64,000 nt of DNA. Origin: Streptomyces malaysiensis subsp. samsunensis. GTDB lineage: Bacteria; Actinomycetota; Actinomycetes; Streptomycetales; Streptomycetaceae. Made by a program: the position numbers and the translations under genes. The notes under the pieces were generated by a model. That model was given only the letters and a program-made list of their open reading frames with translations. It had not been told where the DNA came from and did no database searches. The stretch is from the NCBI RefSeq assembly GCF_024519315.1, contig NZ_JANIIC010000021.1, positions 62,001 through 126,000 on the forward strand. The letters run 5' to 3'. Positions 50,602-58,669 of the stretch are shown here, in pieces; position 1 is the first letter of the stretch; each line of letters starts with the position of its first letter.

Positions 50602-50606
50602 GGGTG

Positions 50607-51608
50607 TCAGCCGGTGAGCGCGGGGATGACGCGCTCGCCGTACGCGTCGAGCGTGCGCTCCTTCGCGTCGTGCATCGCGTAGACGGCGAACTGGTCGACC
50701 CCCAGGTCGCGCAGCCGCTCCAGCTTCTCGATATGCGCCTCGGCCGGGCCGAGCAGGCAGAACCGGTCCACGATCTCGTCGGGGACGAAGGCCGTGTCCG
50801 GGTTTCCGGTGCGGCCGTGGTGGGCGTAGTCGTACCCCTGCCGCTCCTTGATGTACGCGGTCAGGGACTCGGGTACGGCGCCGGAGTGGTCGCCGTAGCG
50901 GGACACCAGGTCGGCCACGTGGTTGCCGACCATGCCGCCGAACCAGCGACACTGCTCACGGGCGTGGTCGAGGTCGTCGCCGATATACGCGGGGGCGGCG
51001 ACGCAGATGGTGAGCGCGTCCGGATCGCGCCCGGCCTCGGCGGCCGCGGTACGCACCGCCTTGACCATCCACTCCGTCAGGAAGGGGTCGGCGAGCTGGA
51101 GGATGAAGCCGTCGGCCTTCCGCCCGGCCAGCGCGAGCGCCTTGGGGCCGTACGCCGCCATCCACACCGGCAGCTCGCTGTTCTCGATCCAGGGGATGCG
51201 CATCCGGCTGCCGTCCACGACGGCCTCCCTGCCCTCCGCCAGATCGCGGATGGCGTCGATGGCGTCGCCGAGACGGGCGAGGGTGTTGGGTCTGCGCCCC
51301 GCCACCCGCAGCGCGGAGTCGCCGCGGCCGATACCGCAGACGGTGCGGTTGCCGTACATCTCGTTGAGGGTGGCGAAGGTGGAGGCGGTCACCTCCCAGG
51401 TGCGGGTGGACGGATTGGTGACCATGGGGCCGACGATCAGCCGCTCGGTCCGGGCCAGGATCTGGCTGTAGATGACGAACGGCTCCTGCCACAGCACGGC
51501 GGAGTCGAACGTCCAGCCGTAGCCGAAGCCGTTGCGCTCGGCGCGGCGCATCAGCTCGACGACGGCCGAGGCGGGTGGATCGGTCTGCAACACGAGTCCG
51601 AAGTCCAT
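50607..51608 (-). CDS. F420-dependent LLM-class oxidoreductase of the hydantoinase operon (TIGR03842-like)
   Basis: A 333-aa luciferase-like barrel protein: MDFGLVLQTDPPASAVVELMRRAE, VGPMVTNPSTRTWEVTAS, and GIGRGDSALR (coenzyme-binding region), then ELPVWMAAYGPKALALAGRKADGF. This subgroup typically occurs beside dihydropyrimidinase genes in actinobacteria. ATG at 51608 has GGGAG upstream, 14 bp behind the hydantoinase gene. It uses reduced or oxidised F420 for a hydride transfer; the substrate is unproven. Since no dihydropyrimidine dehydrogenase gene is here, it is a candidate for a redox step on pyrimidines or their products. Confidence 0.87.
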   Translation of the reverse strand: MDFGLVLQTDPPASAVVELMRRAERNGFGYGWTFDSAVLWQEPFVIYSQILARTERLIVGPMVTNPSTRTWEVTASTFATLNEMYGNRTVCGIGRGDSALRVAGRRPNTLARLGDAIDAIRDLAEGREAVVDGSRMRIPWIENSELPVWMAAYGPKALALAGRKADGFILQLADPFLTEWMVKAVRTAAAEAGRDPDALTICVAAPAYIGDDLDHAREQCRWFGGMVGNHVADLVSRYGDHSGAVPESLTAYIKERQGYDYAHHGRTGNPDTAFVPDEIVDRFCLLGPAEAHIEKLERLRDLGVDQFAVYAMHDAKERTLDAYGERVIPALTG

Positions 51609-51622
51609 GCTCGCTCCCTGGC

Positions 51623-53023
51623 TCAGCTCAGGTACTGACAGGTGTCGCGCGAGAGGAACCGGCCGTGCCCGGCGCGCCCGGTGTACTCCCGCCCGTCGAT
51701 GACGGGGACACCGCGCGAGAGCACGGTCTCGACCCGCCCGGTGATCTGCTTGCCCTCGTACGCCGAGTAGTCGACGTTCATATGGTGGGTCTCGGCGGAC
51801 AGGGTCTGCCGGGCCAGCGGATCGTAGACGACGATGTCGGCGTCGGCCCCGGGGGCGATGGTGCCCTTGCGCGGATAGAGGCCGAACATCCTGGCCGGGG
51901 TGGCGCAGGCGATCTCGATCCAGCGGCGGCGGGAGATATGGCCGTCCACCACGGCCTGGTGGAGCAGGTCCATCCGGTGCTCCACGCCCGGCATCCCGTT
52001 GGGGATCTTGGAGAAGTCGCCCCGGCCCAGCTCCTTCTGCCCGGCGAAGCAGAACGGGCAGTGGTCGGTGGAGACCACCTGGAGGTCGTTGGTCCGCAGC
52101 CCCCGCCACAGCGCCGCCTGGTGCTCGGCGGGCCGCAGCGGGGTGGAGCAGACGTACTTGGCGCCCTCGAAGTCCGGCTCGGCGAGGTTGTCCGTGGACA
52201 GGAACAGATACTGCGGACAGGTCTCGCCGAAAACCGGAAGCCCCAGGTCACGGGCGTGGGTCAGCTCGGCCACGGCCTCCTCGGCCGACACATGGACCAC
52301 ATACAGCGGGGCGCCGGCCACTCGGGCGAGCTGGATGGCGCGGTGGGTCGCCTCCGACTCCAGCAGCGCCTTGCGGACCTCACCGTGGTAGCGGGGGTCG
52401 GTCCTGCCCTCGGCCAGGGCCTGCTCCACCAGGACGTCGATGGCGATGCCGTTCTCGGCGTGCATCATGATCAGCCCGCCGTTGGCGGAGGCGCGCTGCA
52501 TGGCCCGCAGGATCTGCCCGTCGTCGCTGTAGAAGACCCCCGGATAGGCCATGAACAGCTTGAAGCTGCTCACGCCCTCCCCCACCAGGAGATCCATCTC
52601 CTTGAGCGAGCTCTCGTTCACATCGGAGAGGATCATGTGGAAGCCGTAGTCGATGGCGCAGTTGCCCCGCGCCTTGAGATGCCAGGCGTCCAGCCCCTCG
52701 CGCAGGGCGTGGCCCACCGTCTGGACGGCGAAGTCCACGATGGTGGTGGTGCCGCCCCAGGCCGCCGCCCGGGTGCCGGTCTCGAAGGTGTCGGCGGCGA
52801 AGGTGCCGCCGAACGGCATCTCCATATGGGTGTGCCCGTCCACCCCGCCCGGGATGACGTACTTATCCGTGGCGTCGATCGTACGGTCGGCGGTCCAGCC
52901 CTTTGCCCACTCGTTGCCGGGCGCGGCGAGGGCGGCGACCTTTCCGTCCTCGATCAGCACATCGGCCGAGGTCTCCTCGGCGGCGGTGACGACCAGCCCG
53001 CCGCGGATCACGGTACGGGACAT
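51623..53023 (-). CDS. hydA: Dihydropyrimidinase / D-hydantoinase
   Basis: Opens the ring of 5,6-dihydrouracil or dihydrothymine (and hydantoins) to N-carbamoyl-beta-amino acids. The 466-aa amidohydrolase shows GGVDGHTHMEMP (first metal His pair), the carboxylated Lys in SSFKLFMAYPG, HAEN, YVVHVSAEEA and the catalytic Asp in STDHCPFCF. All metal ligands are present. The ATG at 53023 shares one base with the aminotransferase stop (TGATG). It performs step two of reductive pyrimidine catabolism; the neighbouring nitrilase-type gene gives step three. Confidence 0.93.
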   Translation of the reverse strand: MSRTVIRGGLVVTAAEETSADVLIEDGKVAALAAPGNEWAKGWTADRTIDATDKYVIPGGVDGHTHMEMPFGGTFAADTFETGTRAAAWGGTTTIVDFAVQTVGHALREGLDAWHLKARGNCAIDYGFHMILSDVNESSLKEMDLLVGEGVSSFKLFMAYPGVFYSDDGQILRAMQRASANGGLIMMHAENGIAIDVLVEQALAEGRTDPRYHGEVRKALLESEATHRAIQLARVAGAPLYVVHVSAEEAVAELTHARDLGLPVFGETCPQYLFLSTDNLAEPDFEGAKYVCSTPLRPAEHQAALWRGLRTNDLQVVSTDHCPFCFAGQKELGRGDFSKIPNGMPGVEHRMDLLHQAVVDGHISRRRWIEIACATPARMFGLYPRKGTIAPGADADIVVYDPLARQTLSAETHHMNVDYSAYEGKQITGRVETVLSRGVPVIDGREYTGRAGHGRFLSRDTCQYLS

Positions 53024-54495
53024 CAGCTCGCGCTCCTTCCGGACCGGGCGGTCCCGAGGGCGGCCTCGAGGATCTCCGCACCCTCCTCGGCCTCGGCGAC
53101 GGTGAGGCTGAGCGGCGGGGCGATCCGCAGCACGCTGCTGTTGTGCCCGCCGCCCTTGCCGATGAGCAGCCCGCCCTCCCGGGCCGCCTCCAGCACGGCG
53201 GACGCGCCCTCGGGGGACGGCTCGCCGGTGCCCGGCTCCACCAGCTCGACGCCGATCATCAGCCCCCGGCCGCGGACCTCGCGCACGGTGTCCAGACCGG
53301 CGCAGGCGGCGCGCAGCCGCTCGATCAACAGCCCGCCGACCCGGCGGGCGTTGCCCTGGAGGTCGTGTTCGACCAGGTGGTTGAGGTTGGCCAGACCGGC
53401 GGCCATCGTGATGGGGCTGCCGCCGAAGGTGGAGATGGAGTTGGCGTCCAGGCAGTTCATGACCTCGGCGCGGGCGACGACACCGCCGATCGACATGCCG
53501 TTGCCGATGCCCTTGGCGAAGGTGAGGATGTCGGGCGGCCCGGAGCCGTCGTGCGCCTGCCAGCCCCAGAAGTGATCACCGGTGCGGCCCCAGCCGGTCT
53601 GCACCTCATCGGTGATCCACAGGATGCCGTGCCGGTCAAGCACCTCGCGGAAGGCGGCGAACAGCCCGTCGGGCGGCGAGGTGAAGCCGCCGACGCCCTG
53701 GATCGGCTCGGCGATCAGCGCGGCGACATTGCCGTGCGCCTGCCCGAGGATGTCCTCCAGATCGGCCACGCACGCCTTGATGAACTCCCCGTCCGACAGC
53801 CCGGCGAACGGACCGCGGGTGCGCACCGCGCCATGTACGTACAGCGTCTGGAGCGGCGACAGGCTGGTCGGCGACCAGCCGCGGTTGCCCGTGATGCCGA
53901 CGGCCGAGAAGGAGCGGCCGTGGTAGCTGTTGCGCATCGCCAGGATCTGGTTGGAACGGCGGTGGGTGGTGGCGAGCAGCAGGGCCGTGTCATTGGCCTC
54001 GGTGCCGGAGGTGGTGACGAAGACCCGCGCGTCCGGGATACCGGACAGGGCGGCGACCCGCTCGGCCAGCTCGACCATGGGCCGGTCGAGGTAGAGCGTG
54101 GAGGTGTGCAGGATCCGGCCCGCCTGCTCGCTGATCGCCTTGGTCACCTCGGGGAGGGCGTGTGCGGTCATCGTGGTGAGGATGCCGCCGAAGAAGTCGA
54201 GGTAGCGGTTGCCCTCGGCGTCCCAGACATGGCGGCCCTCGCCGTGGGTGATCTCGATGGGGCGCTGGTAGTAGACGGCGAGCCAGTCGGGGAGGACGGC
54301 TTGGTGCCGTGCGTGGAGGGTGGCGTGGGGCCCGCGGCTCAGGTCGCGCTTGGTGTTTTTTGCGCCGTTGCCGTCCTTTACGTCATTGCCGTCATTCACG
54401 CCGTTGCCCTTTACGCCGTTGGCTTTTACGGCATTGCCCTTTACGGCGTTGCCATTGCCCTTTACGGCATTGCCGCCGTCGGTGTGGCCGCTCAT
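53023..54495 (-). CDS. Class III aminotransferase (beta-alanine/omega-type) with repetitive N-terminal extension
   Basis: A 490-aa PLP enzyme, probably transaminating beta-alanine or 3-aminoisobutyrate released by pyrimidine breakdown. PLP Lys is in LTFAKGIGNGMSIGG; also ITDEVQTGWGRTG (PLP Asp) and SGTEANDTALLLAT. The conserved family region begins at about residue 50 (ARHQAVLPDWLAVYYQRP). Before it are about 45 residues of GNAVK/GNGVK-like repeats encoded by A/T-richer 15-24-bp repeats. The ATG at 54495 overlaps the nitrilase stop (ATGA) and is the natural coupled start, so the repeat is likely translated. The downstream hydA start shares a base with its stop. Confidence 0.9.
   Translation of the reverse strand: MSGHTDGGNAVKGNGNAVKGNAVKANGVKGNGVNDGNDVKDGNGAKNTKRDLSRGPHATLHARHQAVLPDWLAVYYQRPIEITHGEGRHVWDAEGNRYLDFFGGILTTMTAHALPEVTKAISEQAGRILHTSTLYLDRPMVELAERVAALSGIPDARVFVTTSGTEANDTALLLATTHRRSNQILAMRNSYHGRSFSAVGITGNRGWSPTSLSPLQTLYVHGAVRTRGPFAGLSDGEFIKACVADLEDILGQAHGNVAALIAEPIQGVGGFTSPPDGLFAAFREVLDRHGILWITDEVQTGWGRTGDHFWGWQAHDGSGPPDILTFAKGIGNGMSIGGVVARAEVMNCLDANSISTFGGSPITMAAGLANLNHLVEHDLQGNARRVGGLLIERLRAACAGLDTVREVRGRGLMIGVELVEPGTGEPSPEGASAVLEAAREGGLLIGKGGGHNSSVLRIAPPLSLTVAEAEEGAEILEAALGTARSGRSAS
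54358..54486. repeat. Short in-frame repeats in the aminotransferase N-terminus
   Basis: About eight imperfect copies of a GGCAATGCCGTAAAG-type unit (coding sense), spaced 15 to 24 bp, giving GNAVK, GNGNAVK, ANGVK, GNGVN and DGNDVK. Base composition is clearly lower in G+C than the flanking genes. Confidence 0.85.
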
Positions 54496-55334
54496 GGCTG
54501 CACCAGCCCCTCGTAGGCGTCGGGTCGTCGGTCGCGGTAGAACGCCCACTGCTGGCGCACCTCGTCGATCAGACCGAAGTCGAGGTCGCGGACGATCAGC
54601 TCCTCCTCCTTGTCGCTGGCCACATCGCCGACGAACTGGCCGCGCGGATCGACGAAGTAGCTGGAGCCGTAGAAGTCGTTGTCGCCGTACTCCTCGGTGC
54701 CGATGCGGTTGATCGCGGCGATGAAGTACTCGTTGGCGACGGCCGCGGCGGGCTGCTCCAGCTGCCAGAGGTAGGCGGAGAGACCGCGCGAGGTGGCCGA
54801 GGGGTTGTAGACCAGCTGCGCCCCGGCCAGGCCCAGCGCGCGCCAGCCCTCGGGGAAGTGGCGGTCGTAGCAGATGTACACGCCGACCTTGCCGACGGCG
54901 GTGTCGAACACCGGCCAGCCCAGGTTTCCCGGCTTGAAGTAGTACTTCTCCCAGAACCCCTTGACCTGCGGGATGTGGTGCTTGCGGTACTTGCCCAGAT
55001 AGCTGCCGTCGGCGTCGATCACGGCCGCGGTGTTGTAGTAGAAGCCCGACTGCTCGAGCTCGAAGACGGGGACGACGATCACCATCCCGGTCTCCCGGGC
55101 CAGCTCCCGCATACGCTGGACGGTCGGCCCGTCCGGCACGGGCTCCGCCCACCGGTAGTGCTCGGCCTCCTGCACCTGGCAGAAGTACGGCGCGTTGAAC
55201 ACCTCCTGGAAGCCGATCACCTTGGCGCCCTGCGCGGCCGCCTGCCGGGCGTAATCCTCATGCTTCGCGATCATCGATTCGGTATCGCCGGTCCAGGTGG
55301 CCTGGACGAGAGCGGCACGTACGAGGTTGGCCAT
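54492..55334 (-). CDS. Beta-ureidopropionase / N-carbamoyl amide hydrolase (nitrilase superfamily)
   Basis: Hydrolyses N-carbamoyl-beta-alanine to beta-alanine, CO2 and ammonia (280 aa). The catalytic Glu-Lys-Cys triad is visible: Glu in IGFQEVFNAPYF, Lys in LGKYRKHHIP, Cys in VYICYDRHFPEGW. The CxxxHFPE pattern is typical of the beta-ureidopropionase / N-carbamoyl branch rather than simple nitrilases. First gene of the operon; ATG at 55334 follows GAGGAG with a 6-nt spacer. A 14-bp palindrome sits 20 bp upstream. Confidence 0.9.
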   Translation of the reverse strand: MANLVRAALVQATWTGDTESMIAKHEDYARQAAAQGAKVIGFQEVFNAPYFCQVQEAEHYRWAEPVPDGPTVQRMRELARETGMVIVVPVFELEQSGFYYNTAAVIDADGSYLGKYRKHHIPQVKGFWEKYYFKPGNLGWPVFDTAVGKVGVYICYDRHFPEGWRALGLAGAQLVYNPSATSRGLSAYLWQLEQPAAAVANEYFIAAINRIGTEEYGDNDFYGSSYFVDPRGQFVGDVASDKEEELIVRDLDFGLIDEVRQQWAFYRDRRPDAYEGLVQP

Positions 55335-55354
55335 GAGCAGCTCCTCAACCTGTG

Positions 55355-55368
55355 TCTACGCACGTAGA
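55355..55368. promoter_or_regulatory. Palindromic operator candidate upstream of the pyrimidine-degradation operon
   Basis: TCTACGCACGTAGA: 6-bp perfect arms TCTACG and CGTAGA around CA, 20 bp before the first gene. No regulator gene is adjacent. Only position and symmetry support it. Confidence 0.45.
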
Positions 55369-55467
55369 ATCCGGCTGTGAAGAACGTAAGAGCGCACTGA
55401 CCACTCTGGCAATACCGCCGCCGTTACTCAACAAAGACGATCACGTTTCGTGTTTTTTCGGGTGAGG

Positions 55468-56064
55468 TTGCTCGGCTGCTCGTTTGGGTGCGGGTTTCGT
55501 CTCGCGCCTTCGGCGCAAATTGAGCAGCGGGACAGGGAGTGGGGGGCGCGGGCACGTCGCCGGGCGCCGGGTTGGTGGGTGCGGGCGCCGGGGCGGCACC
55601 TGCGCCCGAGGACTGAGGCCGATGCCGGACTGCCGGCGGGTGGCGCGTGGAAATCGGCGCGGGCCCATTGCCAGCCGTCGGGCCGGTGAAGCGGGCCTTG
55701 GGGGCGGCTCCCGTGGCCCGGGGGTCGGGCTGGCGAGGGCGGCGGCCTGATGGAAGACGGCGGACCGCGTCGCCGGGGCGGCTGCCTTGATCCCGGGATC
55801 CGGATTGACGGGCGCTCCGGGTACCCCTCGAAAAAACGCTTGATCTGAAGCAACTAATTTGTCAAACGTTTTCGGAGGGGGTAACCCAACCCCTCGCGGC
55901 TGTCCGGCGCCGACCCCAGCCCTTGGCCAGAGGAGCCGCCACCGGCGCCCGCACCCACCGGCCCGGCGCCCGGCGGCGATGCCGCACCCCCCACCCCCGC
56001 ACCCCGCTGCTCAAATGCGCCGAAGGCGCGAAACGAAACCCGCACCCAAACCGAACCGAGCAAC
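55468..56064. repeat. Long imperfect inverted repeat, arms about 140 bp (55468-55610 and 55921-56064)
   Basis: The left arm begins GGTTGCTCGGCTGCTCGTTT and contains GCGCCTTCGGCGC, a self-complementary hairpin. The right arm contains the same elements in reverse order and complement (GCGCCGAAGGCGCG, then AAACCCGCACCCAAAC, ending GAGCAACC). I judge identity at well over 80 percent by eye. It fills most of the 773-bp gap between the pyrimidine operon and the next gene; no gene seen there. Confidence 0.85.
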
Positions 56065-56107
56065 CCCAGACCCCCAACCCCAGACCCCCAGCCTCAGAGC
56101 CCCGGCG

Positions 56108-58030
56108 TCAGGCGAGACCGGGTACGCCCGGCAGGCCAGCCATGCGCAGTGCATGGGCGAGGTCGTGCTGGCTGCCGGAGGACACCTCGGCCGCCGCGTC
56201 GAGGAGCAGGGGTATCAGCGCGGCCGGATCCTCCGCCGCCGCCCGCGCCGCCTCCTCCGGCGTACGAGCCCGGATCAGCGCCCCCAGCAGAAGGGCCGTC
56301 TCGCGACGGGCGCCCGCCGCGAGGAGCGACAGGGCGGTGTGGGCCACCTCGAGGACGGGACGCGAGACGCTCTGCCGCAGCAGCTGCTCGGCCTCGACCT
56401 CGCGGTCCGCCGCGACCAGCGCCTCGGCAGCGGCGGCGAGTCGTGCGGGCGGCAGGCATGCCATCTCCCACAGCAGGGTGGACACATCGGCCCTGAGCCC
56501 GGCGCGCTCCAACTCCTCCGCCAGGACAGGCAGCCGCTGGGCGGGCCAGGCGGCGGCCTCGTACAGCACGACATGGGCCTCGCCTGTGCGTCCCTCCGCC
56601 CGGAGTCGGCCGAGCCGCGCAACCGCCTCCTGGGCGGCGCGTCGGGCCTCGGCGCGCTCCGCCGCCTCGCGGGCGAGCCGCCGCCCGTCGTCGGCCGCCC
56701 TGTCCCGCTTACGGCGCTTGTCGCCCTCCTCGCCGCCGTACGCCCCGGCGAACCGCGCACCACGCGGGGTCGCGCGTACCTCGGCCTCGCTCTCCGCCAA
56801 GGGCGACGCAGCCGAGGGAGGTGCCGCCGCCCCCGTATCCCCGGCCCCGGCAAATCGCGCACCGCGCGGCCGAGACCTCGCGGGGGCGGGGGCGGGCGCA
56901 GTCGTGGCCGCGCTGGGTTCCCGGCTCTGCGTGGCAGACGCATCCGCGCTCGGCTCCACAGCGGACGTTGCGGCACTCTCAGGGGTGCCCGGTGGCGTGA
57001 GTCCCACTGCCGGGGCCGCCGCCGTGACCTCCGGGGCGGACGGCCAGGAGAGGCGGGACGCCACGTCCGCCTCCTCCACCCCGGCAAACCGCGCCCCACG
57101 CGGCCGAGACCTCGCGGGGGCGGGCTGGACGGCGGTGGGCGCGGGCGATGCGCCCGAGGGGCGGGGGGCTCCCGGTTCGCCGACCGGCCCGGCCGGCTCT
57201 GTGTCGCTCGCGGACTGCCGGGGCGGCGCGGCGCCGGGGGCGGCGGCCACCCCTGTGGTGCCGCCGCCCTCCCCCTCGTACGCCGCCGCGAACCGCGTCC
57301 CACGCAGGTGCCCACCATCGGCCCCGCCTTCGGCACCCGCCAGGGCACCCTGAGCCCCCATTGCCTCGGGCTCCAGGGCGTGGCCCCGGGAGTAGCCGGA
57401 CGTGGCGGGCGCGGGGATGCCCGGCGGCGGGGGCGTCGCCGTTGCGGCCACGCGGGTTGCCTCGGGTCCCGGGGCGTGACCCCGGGAGTAGCCGGACGTG
57501 GCGGGCGCGGGGGCACCCGATGGCGGGGGCGCCGTCGTTGCGGCCAGGCGGGCGTGGAGTTCTTCCGTGCGGGCCGTGGCGCGCTGCCAGTCGTCGTGGG
57601 CCCACGCCAGGTCCGCGGCAAGGCGTTCCCGGGCCGCCGTGTCCTCGGCGGCGGACACCGCCGCGCGAAGGTCGCGTTCGCGCGAAGCTGCGTTGCGCTG
57701 TTGGCGGAGCATGCCGTCCAGGCGGCCCTGGAGCGCCTCGCGGGCGCCGGGTCCCGCGTCGTGGGCCGCGACCGAGGCACGGTAGAGGGTCGCCGCGCGG
57801 GCCGCCGCATCCTCGGCGATCTGGGGGCCGTGCCGGGCGGAGAGGTCCTGGAGCAGGGACTGGACGAGGTCCCACGGCGGCACCTCGAGGCCGTCGAGAC
57901 AGGCCCGCAGCCCCTGCGGGTCGCGGAGGGCGAAGACGCCGTACCAGCCCGTCCCCGCGTCCAGCCCTCTCGTCAGCGCCCGCAGGTATCTCGCGAACTC
58001 CTCGACCTCGGGCGGGAGTTGCCCGCTCAC
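56108..58030 (-). CDS. Unknown protein with four RGARFAG motifs in a disordered linker
   Basis: A 640-aa protein whose function I do not recognise (homologues are sometimes given uninformative names such as UL36-like). Residues 1-190 are helical, with a WYGVFALRDPQGLRACLDGL block and a coiled-coil-like stretch (about 95-175). About 190-440 is Pro/Ala/Gly-rich and contains LRGTRFAAAY, RPRGARFAGVEE, RPRGARFAGAGD and TPRGARFAGAYG, plus a SGYSRGHA pair. About 445-640 is an Ala-rich helical repeat domain (AEELERAGLRADVSTLLWEM) like TPR solenoids. GTG at 58030 has GAGGGGG 8 nt upstream; GTG at 58039 is the alternative. Divergent from marR. Confidence 0.7.
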   Translation of the reverse strand: MSGQLPPEVEEFARYLRALTRGLDAGTGWYGVFALRDPQGLRACLDGLEVPPWDLVQSLLQDLSARHGPQIAEDAAARAATLYRASVAAHDAGPGAREALQGRLDGMLRQQRNAASRERDLRAAVSAAEDTAARERLAADLAWAHDDWQRATARTEELHARLAATTAPPPSGAPAPATSGYSRGHAPGPEATRVAATATPPPPGIPAPATSGYSRGHALEPEAMGAQGALAGAEGGADGGHLRGTRFAAAYEGEGGGTTGVAAAPGAAPPRQSASDTEPAGPVGEPGAPRPSGASPAPTAVQPAPARSRPRGARFAGVEEADVASRLSWPSAPEVTAAAPAVGLTPPGTPESAATSAVEPSADASATQSREPSAATTAPAPAPARSRPRGARFAGAGDTGAAAPPSAASPLAESEAEVRATPRGARFAGAYGGEEGDKRRKRDRAADDGRRLAREAAERAEARRAAQEAVARLGRLRAEGRTGEAHVVLYEAAAWPAQRLPVLAEELERAGLRADVSTLLWEMACLPPARLAAAAEALVAADREVEAEQLLRQSVSRPVLEVAHTALSLLAAGARRETALLLGALIRARTPEEAARAAAEDPAALIPLLLDAAAEVSSGSQHDLAHALRMAGLPGVPGLA

Positions 58031-58146
58031 CGTGGCCACCCCCTCACCCCGGACGATGCACGACCCAAGGCCACGCATTCGACACCCCGCGTGTTACGGA
58101 CCCGGTTACGGCCGTGCTACGGACGGTTTTCCTCCTCCGCACACAG

Positions 58147-58170
58147 CAGGCAAACTTGCAAGTTTGCCTG
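58147..58170. promoter_or_regulatory. Perfect 24-bp palindrome, likely MarR operator
   Basis: CAGGCAAACTTG followed immediately by its exact reverse complement CAAGTTTGCCTG, 22 bp before the marR ATG and in the gap to the divergent gene. It is A/T-richer than its surroundings. Its position fits autoregulation of marR and the coupled MFS gene. Confidence 0.85.
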
Positions 58171-58192
58171 TCGATCTCCTACCGTGTCGCAT

Positions 58193-58669
58193 ATGGCCAC
58201 GCCTGATAACCCGCCCGCCGCGACCGCCGCTCCGGCAGAGAGCCCCCGCGCGGAGGAGCGCATCGCCGCCGACCTCGCCGCGGTCGTCAGCCTGCTGATG
58301 CGCCGTATGCGGGCGGCCTCCTCGCAGGGGGCGCTCACCCCCTCCCAGCGCGCGGTCATCGGCCGGCTCCACACCGAGGGGCCGACCACCACCGCCGCGC
58401 TGGCCCGCGCCGAGCTGGTGCGGCCGCAGTCGATGCGCATGATCCTGTCGGCGCTGGAGGAGCAGGCGCTGGTGGAGCGGGCCCCGCATCCCACGGACGG
58501 ACGGCAGGTGGTCTTCTCGGTCACCGAGTGGGGGCGGCAGGCGATCGCATCCGTACGGCAGGCCAAGCAGAGCTGGCTGCTCGACGCGATCGACACCCGC
58601 CTCGACGCCGCTGAGCGCCGCACCCTCGCCGAGGCCACCGAGCTCCTCAAGCGCCTGGTCCAGGAATGA
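58193..58669 (+). CDS. MarR family transcriptional regulator
   Basis: A 158-aa winged-helix regulator: LTPSQRAVIGRLHTEGPTTT, ALARAELVRPQSMRMILSALEEQALVERAP (recognition helix) and the wing DGRQVVFSVTEWGR. Dimerisation helices flank it. MarR proteins repress efflux genes and release DNA when a small aromatic ligand binds. It precedes an MFS gene with an ATGA overlap and has a perfect palindrome in its promoter, so regulation of the pump is very likely. ATG at 58193. Confidence 0.92.
   Translation: MATPDNPPAATAAPAESPRAEERIAADLAAVVSLLMRRMRAASSQGALTPSQRAVIGRLHTEGPTTTAALARAELVRPQSMRMILSALEEQALVERAPHPTDGRQVVFSVTEWGRQAIASVRQAKQSWLLDAIDTRLDAAERRTLAEATELLKRLVQE

Noticed and set aside
51575..53575. 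Long plus-strand frame opposite hydA and the LLM gene
   Set aside because: Composition-driven mirror of real genes; no ribosome site or motif, and the minus-strand products are unmistakable.
55441..56063. Small frames in the gap upstream of the pyrimidine operon
   Set aside because: All lie within the long inverted repeat and mirror each other; no ribosome site with a conserved product.
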